Below, piece by piece: positions 26,306 through 36,180 of a stretch of 56,314 nucleotides of DNA (positions are counted from its first letter, which is position 1; every line of letters begins with the position of its first letter). The notes under the pieces were generated by a model that saw only the letters and a list, made by a program, of their open reading frames with translations, was not told the origin of the DNA and did not search any database. The position numbers and the translations under genes were made by a program. The stretch comes from Bacteroidota bacterium. Lineage in GTDB: Bacteria; Bacteroidota; Bacteroidia; Chitinophagales; Saprospiraceae. The DNA is taken from the NCBI GenBank assembly GCA_029781095.1, contig JAKOXM010000311.1, forward strand, positions 1 to 56,314, written 5' to 3'.

Positions 26306-27613
26306 ATGAAATTCATAAATATTGTAAAATATAGTCTGGCAACAGTTGCGCTGACCCTCTGGTCTTCCTGCGACTTCAAGGACCTCAATGACGACCCGTC
26401 CAAACCAAAGGATGTGCCTGTCAATACGCTATTGCCTTCCATCGAAGGTGAAATTGCTTACAGCCACGGCGGCGAATTTTCCCGCTACACCAGTATGTTC
26501 ACGCAACACGCGCAAGGATTCAACCGCCAGTGGGTGGTCCTGAATGCATACGGACTCAGCCCCGACGACGTGGACAACGTGTGGCGTTTCAGCGTTTACA
26601 GCGCGTTGATGGACCTGAAACAACTGACAACAAAGGCAGATGCCGACGGTTACAACAACTATTCCGGTATAGGACGTGTGCTTACGGCCTATTACCTGAT
26701 GCTTTCCACCGACCATTTCGGCGACATGCCATACAGCGAAGCATTCCAGGGTACCGACAACCTGCAACCCAAATTCGATTCACAGGAAGATATTTACAAG
26801 GTGATCGACCGTTTGCTTTCCGAAGCCATCCAGTACCTCGGACAGGCGGCAGGCCCGGTTAGCGCCGGCGGAAGTGTCGACCTGATCTATGGCGGTGATA
26901 TCGCCAAATGGAAAGCCTTTGCAAGCGCAGTACAGGCACGTATGTACCTGCACCTGGGCAAACGCGATGGCAGCAATTATCAAAAAGCGCTGAGCTCGAT
27001 CAATGCCAGCGGATGGACGAGCGGCGGAGTGGATGCACGTTATCCTTTCGGAGCCAGCGGCGCAGCACCCTGGTACCAGTTCAACGAGCAGCGCGGCGAT
27101 ATCGAAATAGGCGCCAAAATGGTGGAGTTGATGACGACGTTGAATGACCCACGCGACGCAGTTTTCAACCATATTTTTGACACCGACCACCCCTGGTTTG
27201 TAAGCAACCAGGACTGGGCGCTGATGTCGGCTGCCGAAGCATACTTTATCAAAGCAGAATGCCTCCAGCGCACCAGTGGTAGCGCCCAGGATATTCACGA
27301 TGCGTATGTGGGCGGTATTACAGCTGCCTTCGGCGAACTTGGACTCGACCCGGCCACTTACCTGGCGCAGGCCTCCGTAGATCCCGGCGTCGGTAATGTG
27401 ACACTCGACCATATCATGACGCAGAAATACCTGGCACTTTTCTGCAACCCGGAATCGTTCTCCGACTGGCGCCGCACGGGCATTCCGGCCCTCACGCCAA
27501 ATACCGGAAGCAGTATTCCGAGGCGTTATCCGTATCCGCAGACGGAAGAAGTGTTCAATTCGAACACACCGGTTGTGAATATTTTCACGGACAAAGTCTG
27601 GTGGGATAACTAA
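26306..27613 (+). CDS. SusD-like nutrient-binding lipoprotein (pair 2)
   Basis: 435 residues from the ATG at 26306; the ORF track start is a TTG next to the SusC stop and gives no better signal. The signal MKFINIVKYSLATVALTLWSSC ends at a lipobox Cys (about 22). SusD-like_2 features include GRVLTAYYLMLSTDHFGDMPYSEAFQ, IYGGDIAKWKAFASAVQARMYLHLG, FCNPESFSDWRRTGIPALTPN and the end TDKVWWDN. It is an outer-leaflet partner of the SusC just upstream. A good terminator follows. Confidence 0.9.
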   Translation: MKFINIVKYSLATVALTLWSSCDFKDLNDDPSKPKDVPVNTLLPSIEGEIAYSHGGEFSRYTSMFTQHAQGFNRQWVVLNAYGLSPDDVDNVWRFSVYSALMDLKQLTTKADADGYNNYSGIGRVLTAYYLMLSTDHFGDMPYSEAFQGTDNLQPKFDSQEDIYKVIDRLLSEAIQYLGQAAGPVSAGGSVDLIYGGDIAKWKAFASAVQARMYLHLGKRDGSNYQKALSSINASGWTSGGVDARYPFGASGAAPWYQFNEQRGDIEIGAKMVELMTTLNDPRDAVFNHIFDTDHPWFVSNQDWALMSAAEAYFIKAECLQRTSGSAQDIHDAYVGGITAAFGELGLDPATYLAQASVDPGVGNVTLDHIMTQKYLALFCNPESFSDWRRTGIPALTPNTGSSIPRRYPYPQTEEVFNSNTPVVNIFTDKVWWDN

Positions 27614-27643
27614 TTGATATTAAGCACTTAACATCAACAGTAG

Positions 27644-27678
27644 ACGAGCCATCGCGGTCACGCGGTGGCTCGTTTTTT
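27644..27678 (+). terminator. Terminator after SusD pair 2
   Basis: ACGAGCCATCGCG pairs with CGCGGTGGCTCGT around a four-base loop and is followed by TTTTT. Confidence 0.8.
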
Positions 27679-27745
27679 ATTTTGTCTATCCCAAAACTTT
27701 AGCCTGCAAGGTGAGTTTACAGGAAACGACTCGAAAAATTAACAT

Positions 27746-27753
27746 TATCTTTG
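27746..27753 (+). promoter_or_regulatory. Candidate -7 element for SusC pair 3
   Basis: TATCTTTG matches TAnnTTTG, leaving a leader of about 115 nt. The leader ends with TTTTTTAACCAAAT, which is also found just before the pair 2 start. Confidence 0.45.
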
Positions 27754-27876
27754 CAATTCCGGCCCTGAAATCAGGCGCCAAAAATGACCGGCAGCGCGGT
27801 TTTGTGATCTTCTCCGCAAGATTTCATTTCGCTTGTAATCCGTTTTCAAAATTTTTTAACCAAATCAACTTTTAGC

Positions 27877-30800
27877 ATGAAGCGATTACTTACAACCATT
27901 TGGTTGACTTTCGCTGTTATGAGCATAGCTCTTGCACAGCGAGCCGTTAGCGGTACAGTTTCCGGCGACGACGGCGAAGTCCTCATTGGCGCCACCGTGC
28001 GCGTCAAAGACACCCGTGTAGGCACATTTACGGACGTAAATGGCCGTTACACCATCAATGTTCCTGCCGATGGCAAGACACTCGTAATTAACTACACCGG
28101 ATATGCCACGCAGGAGGTAGACCTGGGTGCTTCCAATGTAGTTGATGTCGTACTGAAAGCGGGCATCCAGCTGGATGAAACAGTTGTTACCGCTCTTAAC
28201 ATCAACCGCTCGGAAAAATCATTGGGTTACGCCGTTGAGAAAATCAACGGTTCAGACCTCACCAACGTCCGTGATGCCAACATTGTCAACCAGTTAGCAG
28301 GTCGCGCAGCAGGTGTGTCCGTGGTGGGCAGTTCGGGTAACCTCGGCGGTTCGAGCCGTATTCTTATCCGCGGTATCCGTTCGATCAACGGCGAAAACCA
28401 GCCGCTGTTCGTCGTGGACGGCGTACCGATGGATAACTCAAACTTCTCTACCAACAACCAGCGCCGCGGTGGCGGCGGTTATGACTACGGCAACACCATC
28501 CAGGATATTAACCCGGATGATGTTGAAAGCATTTCCGTACTGAAAGGCCAGGCGGCTGCCGCACTCTACGGCTCGCGCGGCATGAACGGCGTTATCATGA
28601 TAACGACCAAAAAAGGTACCCAGAAAGCCCATAAAGGCATCGGTGTTACCGTTACGAGCAACTTCACGTCGGATGATATCCTCGTGCTGCCCGACTACCA
28701 AAACCGTTATGGCGGTGGCGTCGATCTTCGCCCGCGCGGATACGCCGATGGCTCGGGATACTACAAGATTCCCGTCACTACCTTTAACTCCGCAGGCGCC
28801 GTAACAGGTAATTATCAGTCCTTCGACCTTGTTCCGTTCTATGGCGTGGACGAAAGTTTCGGTACAAAATTCGACATTTCCACCGACGAGCATTTCCAGC
28901 ACCTGGCAAATTTGAAATTCGCCAGCGGCCAAAACCGCTATTCTTTCGGCAACGGTTTCGGAACAAACCAGCAGGGCCTGTACTTCCGCGACTGGAACTC
29001 CTACGATTCCTGGGATACACAACACTTCGGCAAGTCACGTGCCTGGACGGCATCGCCCAACAACCCGAGGGATTTTTATGAAAGAGGTTCTACCTGGAGC
29101 AACGGTATCGCACTGGACGGCGGCAACGAGCGGGCAACTTTCCGCCTTGCTTACAACCGCCTCGACCAAAGCGGTATTTTCCCGAACAGCACGCTCAAGC
29201 GCAATACGGTAAGTTTCAACGGCGACGCGAAACTCTCCGAGAAACTGCAAGCATTCGTAGGCGTCAACTACGTCGGCAACAGCGCCGTAGGTCGCTCGTC
29301 TACCGGTTATGACGGTAATGGCCTGAACGTTGCGCAAATGTTCAACCAGTGGTGGCACCGCGAACTCGTCATCGACGACCTGCGTGATTACAAAAATCCG
29401 GACGGCTCGCAGCGCACCTGGAACCGTATCAGCGCCAACAACCCCAACCCGCAATACTGGGACAACCCGTACTGGACGCGTTACGAAAACTTCGAGAACG
29501 ACAGCCGCAACCGCGTGTTCGGCAACATGGGCATCAGCTGGAAACTAAACGACTGGCTGAGCCTGACGGGTCGCGTGTTGAAAGACTTCTACAACGAGCA
29601 ACGCGAAGAGCGCATCGCTGTCGGCAGTATTTCCACGTCTTATTATTCGGAAGACGTGTACCGTTTCGACGAAACCAATACCGACGTCATCCTGCGCGGC
29701 GACAAATATTTGTTCAACGACAAACTCAACGTTACTGCATTTGTCGGAGGCAACAAGCGCTGGACGAACCTCAACCGCAGTTTCGGCGCTACACGCGGCG
29801 GCCTCAACGTACCGGGTCTGTATCGCGTACAGAACTCTCTCGAGCGCCCGGATGTACAGAATCAACTGACGGAAAGAGAAGTGGAAAGCGTTTTTGGCGG
29901 CCTTACACTTGGCTGGAAATCAATGCTTTATCTTGATTTGACTGGCCGTAATGACTGGTCATCGACCCTTCCGGAGGTAAATAATTCGTATTTCTATCCC
30001 TCCGCTTCACTCAGTTTCGTATTCTCCGAACTGCTCAAGAACAACATTCTGAACTACGGTAAACTCCGCCTCGGCTGGGCCAAAGTGGGCGGTGACGCAA
30101 ACCCGTACCTGATCGGAACGGTTTACAGTTCTCTCGACAACTTTGGCAGCAACCCGTCCTTCACGGTCCCGGGTACGCTGAACAACCTCAACCTGAAACC
30201 GGAAGAGACCAATTCGCAGGAAGTAGGTCTTGATCTTCGTTTCTTCGATAGCCGCATCAATATTGACGCTACCTACTATACCGGCAAAACGCTGAACCAG
30301 ATCATTCCGCTGGGCACGACGCCGACTACGGGCTACACCAGCCAGATCATCAACGCAGGGGAAATCAAAAACTCCGGCTTCGAGATTTCGCTTAATGTCG
30401 TTCCGGTTCGTACGAAGAATTTCAACTGGGATGTCACATTAAACCTCGGTAAAAATACCAACGAGATCGTCGACCTGAACGCCGACGACCCCACCCTGAC
30501 GAATATTCCGATCATCAACGCTCCGTTTGCAGTATCGCTCAACGCCTATGAAGGCAAGCCTTTCGGCACCATCCTCGGCTACGATTTCCTGTACGACGCA
30601 AACGGCAACAAACTGGTAGACGCCGACGGTTTCTACCTGCGCACGCCGACGGTCGTTCCGCTGGGTAGCGTATTGCCCGATCTGACAGGCGGTGTGATGA
30701 CCAGCTTCAACTACAAAGGCATCTCTTTGGGTGCATTCGTCGATTTCAGAAAAGGTGGCAAAATCTTCTCGCTCACCAATACCTGGGGTAAATACTCTGG

Positions 30801-31278
30801 CCTTCTGGCTGTAACCGCTGAAGGCGACATCCGCGAAAACGGCGTCGTTGCAGAAGGCGTACTTGCTTCTTTCGACGCCGAAGGCAACCCGATCGTAGCC
30901 AATGAAGGCGACCCGAACGTGAAAGGCGACGAAATCTACCAGTCTACTGGCCAGGCTAACACCGTAGCCGTAGGCGCGCAGGATCACTTCTTCGCCAACG
31001 GCGGATACGTTATCGGTGCAGCCGACGTGTACGACGGTTCTTTCGTAAAACTTCGCGAAATGAGCCTCGGATACACCCTTCCGAAAAAATGGTTCGGCAA
31101 CTCCGGCGTACAGGACATCAAAGTCAGCGTCGTAGGTCGCAACCTCGCTATCCTCCACAAAAACATCCCGAACGTTGATCCGGACTCCGCTATTTCCAGC
31201 GGTAACATCCAGGGTCTCGAAGGCGGCGCCCTGCCGAGCACACGCTCGATCGGCGTAAACGTAAGCCTGAAGTTCTGA
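27877..31278 (+). CDS. SusC/RagA-family TonB-linked outer-membrane transporter (pair 3)
   Basis: 1,133 residues, the longest of the three. Signal MKRLLTTIWLTFAVMSIALA; regulatory-like domain VSGTVSGDDGEVLIGATVRV; plug with DANIVNQLAGRAAGVSVVGSSG, LIRGIRSINGENQPLFVVDGVP and the marker AAAALYGSRGMNGVIMITTKKG; barrel ending IGVNVSLKF. Barrel loops carry Asn/Gly-rich stretches such as PYWTRYENFENDSRN. It forms a transport pair with the SusD gene 43 bases downstream. The substrate cannot be read from sequence; no dedicated glycosidase or regulator is inside the cluster. Confidence 0.93.
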   Translation: MKRLLTTIWLTFAVMSIALAQRAVSGTVSGDDGEVLIGATVRVKDTRVGTFTDVNGRYTINVPADGKTLVINYTGYATQEVDLGASNVVDVVLKAGIQLDETVVTALNINRSEKSLGYAVEKINGSDLTNVRDANIVNQLAGRAAGVSVVGSSGNLGGSSRILIRGIRSINGENQPLFVVDGVPMDNSNFSTNNQRRGGGGYDYGNTIQDINPDDVESISVLKGQAAAALYGSRGMNGVIMITTKKGTQKAHKGIGVTVTSNFTSDDILVLPDYQNRYGGGVDLRPRGYADGSGYYKIPVTTFNSAGAVTGNYQSFDLVPFYGVDESFGTKFDISTDEHFQHLANLKFASGQNRYSFGNGFGTNQQGLYFRDWNSYDSWDTQHFGKSRAWTASPNNPRDFYERGSTWSNGIALDGGNERATFRLAYNRLDQSGIFPNSTLKRNTVSFNGDAKLSEKLQAFVGVNYVGNSAVGRSSTGYDGNGLNVAQMFNQWWHRELVIDDLRDYKNPDGSQRTWNRISANNPNPQYWDNPYWTRYENFENDSRNRVFGNMGISWKLNDWLSLTGRVLKDFYNEQREERIAVGSISTSYYSEDVYRFDETNTDVILRGDKYLFNDKLNVTAFVGGNKRWTNLNRSFGATRGGLNVPGLYRVQNSLERPDVQNQLTEREVESVFGGLTLGWKSMLYLDLTGRNDWSSTLPEVNNSYFYPSASLSFVFSELLKNNILNYGKLRLGWAKVGGDANPYLIGTVYSSLDNFGSNPSFTVPGTLNNLNLKPEETNSQEVGLDLRFFDSRINIDATYYTGKTLNQIIPLGTTPTTGYTSQIINAGEIKNSGFEISLNVVPVRTKNFNWDVTLNLGKNTNEIVDLNADDPTLTNIPIINAPFAVSLNAYEGKPFGTILGYDFLYDANGNKLVDADGFYLRTPTVVPLGSVLPDLTGGVMTSFNYKGISLGAFVDFRKGGKIFSLTNTWGKYSGLLAVTAEGDIRENGVVAEGVLASFDAEGNPIVANEGDPNVKGDEIYQSTGQANTVAVGAQDHFFANGGYVIGAADVYDGSFVKLREMSLGYTLPKKWFGNSGVQDIKVSVVGRNLAILHKNIPNVDPDSAISSGNIQGLEGGALPSTRSIGVNVSLKF

Positions 31279-31321
31279 TTTTTAAAATTCTGATTTTCAG
31301 AAAATTAAAACACAATTGATT

Positions 31322-32839
31322 ATGAAAAATATTAAATATCTACTCGCCGTCATGGGACTTTTGATTTCCGTCTCCTGCGGCAAAAACTTCGGGGACATCA
31401 ACGTTGACCCGAACAACCCCAGCGCGGTGCCCGTCGAATTTCTGGTCACCAGCGCTGAAAAAGCCATGGCGGACGACATCTGGGACGAATGGCTCAATGC
31501 ACGTTTTGGCCTGCTCGTAGCCGAATACTGGGCGCAGAACAACTACACGGATGAGAGCCGCTGGAATTTCCGTACCGGTATCATCAACTCCTACTGGGGT
31601 TCCTACTATTCCCGTTCGCTGCGCGATCTGGATGAGATCATCAAACTGAATAACGCAAGCACAGCGGCCGGTACGCCGAAAGCGAAAAACCAGAACGCGA
31701 TCGCTACTATCCTCAAGGCCTACATCTATCATCATATGACGGATATCTGGGGCCCCATTCCTTACAGCGAAGCACTGCTGGGCAGCGAAAACCGCACACC
31801 GAAATACGACAGCCAAAAGGATGTCTACATCGGTATCGACCGCGACCTGCAAAACGCTATTGCCGACATCGATGAAGGTGATGACAGCTACGGAAGTGCC
31901 GACATCATTTACGGTGGCGACATGAGCCTTTGGAAAAAACTGGCCAACTCCCTCCGCCTCCGCATTGGCATGCGCATGTCTGATGTAGAGCCGGCCCTGG
32001 CCAAAGGTATTGTGGAATCGGCTGCTGCCGGCGCCTTTACGAGCATTGACGACAACGCTCGTTTTACCTACCTGAATGGTCAGCCGAACAACAACCCGCT
32101 GAATCAGGATCGCGTAGAACGCGGCGACGCCGACTTTTGCATCAGCAATATCCTGATCGACAAAACGCTGACGCCGTTGAACGACCCGCGTGTTGGCGCA
32201 TTCGTCGACGAAAAAGTGAATGGCGGAGGCTTTCAGGGACGTCCTTTCGGCCAGACTGCATCGACCGCTGCCGGTGAGGCGCCGGAAGATTACAGCCAGC
32301 CGAGCGGCGCACAGGCAGTAGCCGGTAACGTAAGTTTCCGCCCCTATGACGTTCTGGCTCCCACAGCTCCGATGATCCTGATGAACTATTCAGAAGTGTG
32401 CTTCATCTTCGCCGAGGCAAAGGAACGCGGCTGGAATGTACCCGGCACTGCTGCTGACTGGTACAACGCTGGCATCACGGCATCCATGAACGAATGGGGT
32501 ATCGACGATGCCACGGCCATTGGCAATTACCTGGCGCAAACCGAGGTGGACTACGCCACCGCCGCCGGCGACTGGAAGCAAAAAATCGGTGTTCAGAAGT
32601 GGATCGCCCTCTATATGGAAGGCGTACAAGGCTGGTGCGAATGGCGCCGCCTCGACTTCAACAAACTGGAAGCACCGGTTGAAGGCGCTCTTTTCGACAC
32701 GGGCAACAGCCCTGCCCCCCTGCGTCTGACCTATCCGACCAACGAGCAAACGCAAAACGCCACGGGTTATGCAACAGGCGTATCCCTGCTGGGCGGCCCG
32801 GACAAGCTTTCCACCCGCGTCTGGTGGGATGTGCAGTAA
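31322..32839 (+). CDS. SusD-like nutrient-binding lipoprotein (pair 3)
   Basis: 505 residues from the ATG at 31322 (the ORF track begins two codons earlier at TTG). Signal MKNIKYLLAVMGLLISVSC with the lipobox Cys at 19. The SusD-like_2 pattern is clear: NVDPNNPSAVP, KAYIYHHMTDIWGPIPYSEAL, IYGGDMSLWKKLANSLRLRIGMRMSD, KWIALYMEGVQGWCEWRRLDF and the end TRVWWDVQ. RIGMRMSD is typical of homologues that align a helix at the SusC interface. It closes the three-pair cluster and is followed by a terminator. Confidence 0.92.
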   Translation: MKNIKYLLAVMGLLISVSCGKNFGDINVDPNNPSAVPVEFLVTSAEKAMADDIWDEWLNARFGLLVAEYWAQNNYTDESRWNFRTGIINSYWGSYYSRSLRDLDEIIKLNNASTAAGTPKAKNQNAIATILKAYIYHHMTDIWGPIPYSEALLGSENRTPKYDSQKDVYIGIDRDLQNAIADIDEGDDSYGSADIIYGGDMSLWKKLANSLRLRIGMRMSDVEPALAKGIVESAAAGAFTSIDDNARFTYLNGQPNNNPLNQDRVERGDADFCISNILIDKTLTPLNDPRVGAFVDEKVNGGGFQGRPFGQTASTAAGEAPEDYSQPSGAQAVAGNVSFRPYDVLAPTAPMILMNYSEVCFIFAEAKERGWNVPGTAADWYNAGITASMNEWGIDDATAIGNYLAQTEVDYATAAGDWKQKIGVQKWIALYMEGVQGWCEWRRLDFNKLEAPVEGALFDTGNSPAPLRLTYPTNEQTQNATGYATGVSLLGGPDKLSTRVWWDVQ

Positions 32840-32866
32840 TCCGGCAATAATTAGCAAAATTCAAAG

Positions 32867-32897
32867 CGGCTGCCTCCTTTCCGGGAGGCAGCCGTTT
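32867..32897 (+). terminator. Terminator after SusD pair 3
   Basis: CGGCTGCCTCC pairs perfectly with GGAGGCAGCCG around a six-base loop, with AAA before and TTT after the stem. Confidence 0.7.
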
Positions 32898-33010
32898 GCT
32901 ATATACCCGCCTCGTCTGTCTTTTTGTCGCAATCTTTTTGTCCATACATGCCAAAACAACCATATTTTGTCTGTGGCAAACTATTTGACCCTTTGCCGTT
33001 GACGTTTAGC

Positions 33011-33036
33011 ACAGCATTTTTGCTGTCAGTTTGACA
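33011..33036. promoter_or_regulatory. Overlapping dyads in the lon upstream region
   Basis: ACAGCA-TTTT-TGCTGT (33011-33026) overlaps TGTCA-GTT-TGACA (33024-33036), about 150 bases before the lon ATG. A weak -7 match TACTTTTC lies at 33106-33113. Either dyad could be an operator for heat- or stress-responsive control. The gap 32840-33185 holds no gene. Confidence 0.35.
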
Positions 33037-33185
33037 TAAATATCATTTTTTGTGAATTATTCCCCGGGAATCCGAATGTTTGCAGAGAAAATTGTCACTG
33101 TTTTATACTTTTCTCGGTCTTATAATCATTCACATACCGCCCCGGAAACACTGCCTGGCGGCAGACAACTCGCAACCTCCTGAAT

Positions 33186-35663
33186 ATGAGCATGTTTGAA
33201 AATTGGTTGATGCCACAACAGTCGGACGATGAACCTGACTTTGTACCGCTTTTTTCTTTGGAAGACGACGACGAGGCCAAGCAGGGAGAGGTGTTCCCGG
33301 ACACCCTGCCCGTTTTGCCTTTGAAGAATACTGTATTATACCCCGGAATTGTCACCCCGATCACCGTTGGCCGCGATAAAAGCATCCGTGCCGTACAGCG
33401 TGCTTATGAAGACAACCGCTATATCGGCGTACTTTCCCAGAAAGACATCAAGATTGAAAGCCCCTCTACACGCGACCTCTACCGCGTCGGCACCATAGCG
33501 CGTATCCTCAAACTGCTGAAAATGCCGGATGGCTCCACCACTGCCATTTTGCAAGGAAGGAAGCGCTTTCACCTCGATGAAATGCTGAGTGAAGACCCCT
33601 ACATGATCGGCCAGATCAGCACCATCGAATACGAACAGCCTAAAAACAAACTGGAATTCCGCGCCCTCTTAAGCAGCGTACGGGATGCAGCCAAACAGAT
33701 CATTGAACTGTCGCCGCAGATTCCTTCGGAGGCAGTAGTGATGCTGAAAAATATCAATAATGACAATTTTCTGCTGAATTTCATCGCTTCCAACCTCGGC
33801 ATCAAGGTCAATGAAAAGCAGGATATCCTCGAAATCAATAACCTCAAGGATAAAGCCAGCACCATCCTGCACCACATGGATGCCGAGCTGCAACTACTGG
33901 AACTCAAGGATCAGATCGAGGCAAAAGTCCGTACGGATATTGAAAAACAGCAACGCGACTATTTTCTCAGCCAGCAACTAAAAACCATCCAGGAAGAGCT
34001 GGGACAAAATCCGCAGGAAGAAGAGATTAACGACCTGATACGCAAGGCGACCAAGAAAAAATGGCCCAAAAACGTGCAGGAGACCTTTGCCCGCGAGATC
34101 AATAAACTCCGCCGCGTCAATCCGCAGGTAGCCGAATACGCAATCGGGCTCAATTACCTGGAAACACTGCTCGACCTGCCCTGGCTCGACTTTACGAAGG
34201 ATAATTTTGACCTCAGACGGGTGAAGGAAGTTCTGGACAAAGACCACTACGGCCTGAAAAAAGTAAAAGAGCGCATTCTTGAGCACCTGGCTGTATTGAA
34301 ATTGAAAGGCGATATGAAAGCGCCTATTCTGTGCCTCGTAGGGCCTCCCGGCGTCGGCAAGACCTCTCTTGGCAACAGCATTGCCCGCGCGCTCAAGCGC
34401 AAATACGTGCGGATGAGCCTCGGCGGCCTGCACGACGAGGCCGAAATTCGCGGCCACCGCAAAACCTATATCGGCGCCATGCCCGGCCGCATCGTGCAGT
34501 CCCTGAAAAAAGCAAAAGCAGGCAATCCTGTTTTTATCCTCGACGAGATCGACAAAGTAGGCAAGGATTTCCGCGGCGACCCTTCATCGGCATTACTGGA
34601 AGTGCTTGATCCCGAGCAGAATACGACATTCTACGACAATTATCTCGAACTCGAGTATGACCTCTCGAAAGTGCTCTTCATTGCCACCGCCAACTCCCTG
34701 TCCACCATACAGCCTGCCCTGCTCGACCGTATGGAGATCATCGAGATCGCCGGGTATTCGCTGGAAGAAAAGGTCCAGATCGCGAAACGCCACCTTATAC
34801 CCGAACAGCGCAAGGAACACGGCCTGAAACCTACCCAGGTAAAAATCAGCGACAGAACACTGGTGAAAATCGTACAGAGTTATACTGCTGAAAGCGGCGT
34901 GCGCAACCTCAACCGCGAGATCGGTTCCGTCATGCGCTATGTTGCCAAGCGGGTCGCCATGGAAGAGTCTTATGAAGTTGCCGTCAAGCCCGAACACCTG
35001 CACGGCATACTCGGTCCTACCAAATTCGACGCAGAAGTGTACCAGGAACAACAAGCACCTGGTGTTGCCATCGGCCTGGCCTGGACAGCCGTGGGCGGCG
35101 AAATCCTGTTCATCGAGGTTAGCCTCAATAAAGGCAACGGTCGCCTGCAACTCACCGGCAACCTCGGCGATGTCATGAAAGAAAGCGCCAGTACGGCACT
35201 CAGCTATATCAAAGCGCATGCAGAACGCCTGGGCATCGACCCCGAGGCTTTTGAAAAAAACGACGTCCACGTCCACATACCCGAAGGCGCCATTCCGAAA
35301 GACGGCCCCTCGGCCGGCGTCACCATGCTGACGGCTATTACGTCTGCTTTTACGCGCAAACCCCTGAAGCCCTACCTTGCCATGACGGGCGAGATTACCC
35401 TGCGCGGCAAAGTCCTGCCCGTGGGCGGCATCAAGGAAAAAATACTCGCAGCCAAACGCGCCGGAATCCGCGAGGTCATTCTGTGTAAAGACAACCAAAA
35501 ACACGTGGAAGAAATCGAGCATGAGTACATAAAGGGCCTGAATTTTCACTACGTGGCGAAAATGGAAGAGGTGCTCGAACTCGCCATCGGGTTGAAAAGC
35601 GCAGGAAAGCCGGGTGGAAACGGCATGGTGAAAACGAAGAAAAAGAAAGCGGGCGCGTTATAG
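33186..35663 (+). CDS. lon: ATP-dependent protease Lon
   Basis: 825 residues, full length. The N-terminal substrate-binding domain starts at [19 protein letters not shown] (about 40). The AAA+ module has Walker [10 protein letters not shown] at about 385 and Walker [11 protein letters not shown] at about 448. The protease domain has the Ser-Lys dyad, Ser in DGPSAGVTM (about 707) and Lys in [11 protein letters not shown] (about 749). Lon degrades misfolded and regulatory proteins in the cytoplasm. The C-terminus ends in a Lys-rich tail. It stands alone between the SusCD cluster and the GH32 gene rather than after clpX as in many bacteria. Confidence 0.96.
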   Translation: MSMFENWLMPQQSDDEPDFVPLFSLEDDDEAKQGEVFPDTLPVLPLKNTVLYPGIVTPITVGRDKSIRAVQRAYEDNRYIGVLSQKDIKIESPSTRDLYRVGTIARILKLLKMPDGSTTAILQGRKRFHLDEMLSEDPYMIGQISTIEYEQPKNKLEFRALLSSVRDAAKQIIELSPQIPSEAVVMLKNINNDNFLLNFIASNLGIKVNEKQDILEINNLKDKASTILHHMDAELQLLELKDQIEAKVRTDIEKQQRDYFLSQQLKTIQEELGQNPQEEEINDLIRKATKKKWPKNVQETFAREINKLRRVNPQVAEYAIGLNYLETLLDLPWLDFTKDNFDLRRVKEVLDKDHYGLKKVKERILEHLAVLKLKGDMKAPILCLVGPPGVGKTSLGNSIARALKRKYVRMSLGGLHDEAEIRGHRKTYIGAMPGRIVQSLKKAKAGNPVFILDEIDKVGKDFRGDPSSALLEVLDPEQNTTFYDNYLELEYDLSKVLFIATANSLSTIQPALLDRMEIIEIAGYSLEEKVQIAKRHLIPEQRKEHGLKPTQVKISDRTLVKIVQSYTAESGVRNLNREIGSVMRYVAKRVAMEESYEVAVKPEHLHGILGPTKFDAEVYQEQQAPGVAIGLAWTAVGGEILFIEVSLNKGNGRLQLTGNLGDVMKESASTALSYIKAHAERLGIDPEAFEKNDVHVHIPEGAIPKDGPSAGVTMLTAITSAFTRKPLKPYLAMTGEITLRGKVLPVGGIKEKILAAKRAGIREVILCKDNQKHVEEIEHEYIKGLNFHYVAKMEEVLELAIGLKSAGKPGGNGMVKTKKKKAGAL

Positions 35664-35760
35664 AAACACGTATCGGCCAATGCGGCGCCATTATTATTTG
35701 AGGTACACTGGTCTGTTTCGGTTTTCTCAATATTACCGACACTGCGGGATTTTGTACAAA

Positions 35761-35800
35761 GTTTTTCCTGCACGTCTCGTAATGGGCGTGCGGGAAAAAC
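35761..35800. repeat. 14-bp-stem inverted repeat after lon
   Basis: GTTTTTCCTGCACG (35761-35774) pairs with CGTGCGGGAAAAAC (35787-35800) with one G-U pair. The T run is on the 5' side and the A run on the 3' side, so it is not a standard intrinsic terminator. It may be a transcript-end hairpin or an unrelated palindrome. Confidence 0.4.
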
Positions 35801-35996
35801 CTTCCGCGTTCAATCGCTGAATGCGGACCTGCCTCTCAAAAACAACTCATCATATAAGTCTGCAAACTGCTGTCAGGTCTGTATTTTGTGCAGGCTCCGG
35901 TCGCCTGACAATTACCGGCACAAGAACCCTCATCCGGTCCCAATATGAATCATCCTGAATTTTAACCCAAAATTTTAATCGTGGATCAGGATGATA

Positions 35997-36062
35997 AAAC
36001 ACAGATTATCAAACCGTTTTAACGGTTTAGGCAGATTAAAACGGTTAAAACCGTTGCCTAAT
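35997..36062. repeat. Compact nested palindrome (AACGGTTTTAACCGTT type) before GH32
   Basis: AAACCGTTTTAACGGTTT (36011-36028) is followed by TTAGGCA (36027-36033) and its complement TGCCTAA (36055-36061), which enclose AAAACGGTTAAAACCGT. The element is about 60 bases long and lies 120 bases before the GH32 ATG. The remainder of the 35664-36180 gap shows no gene; only the hairpin after lon and this element stand out. Confidence 0.55.
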
Positions 36063-36180
36063 GGCTTGTTTTTTCATTCCCGCGATTTCAATCGTGTGTT
36101 GAAAAGAGATTTTCCTGTGTGATTTAAAAATTCGGGATGACCCATGTAAAATAACTTTTTTGAAGAAAACGCTATTCCCA

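Noticed and set aside
35761-35800. Intrinsic terminator of lon
   Set aside because: The T and A runs are on the wrong sides of the stem for a classical terminator; kept only as an inverted repeat.
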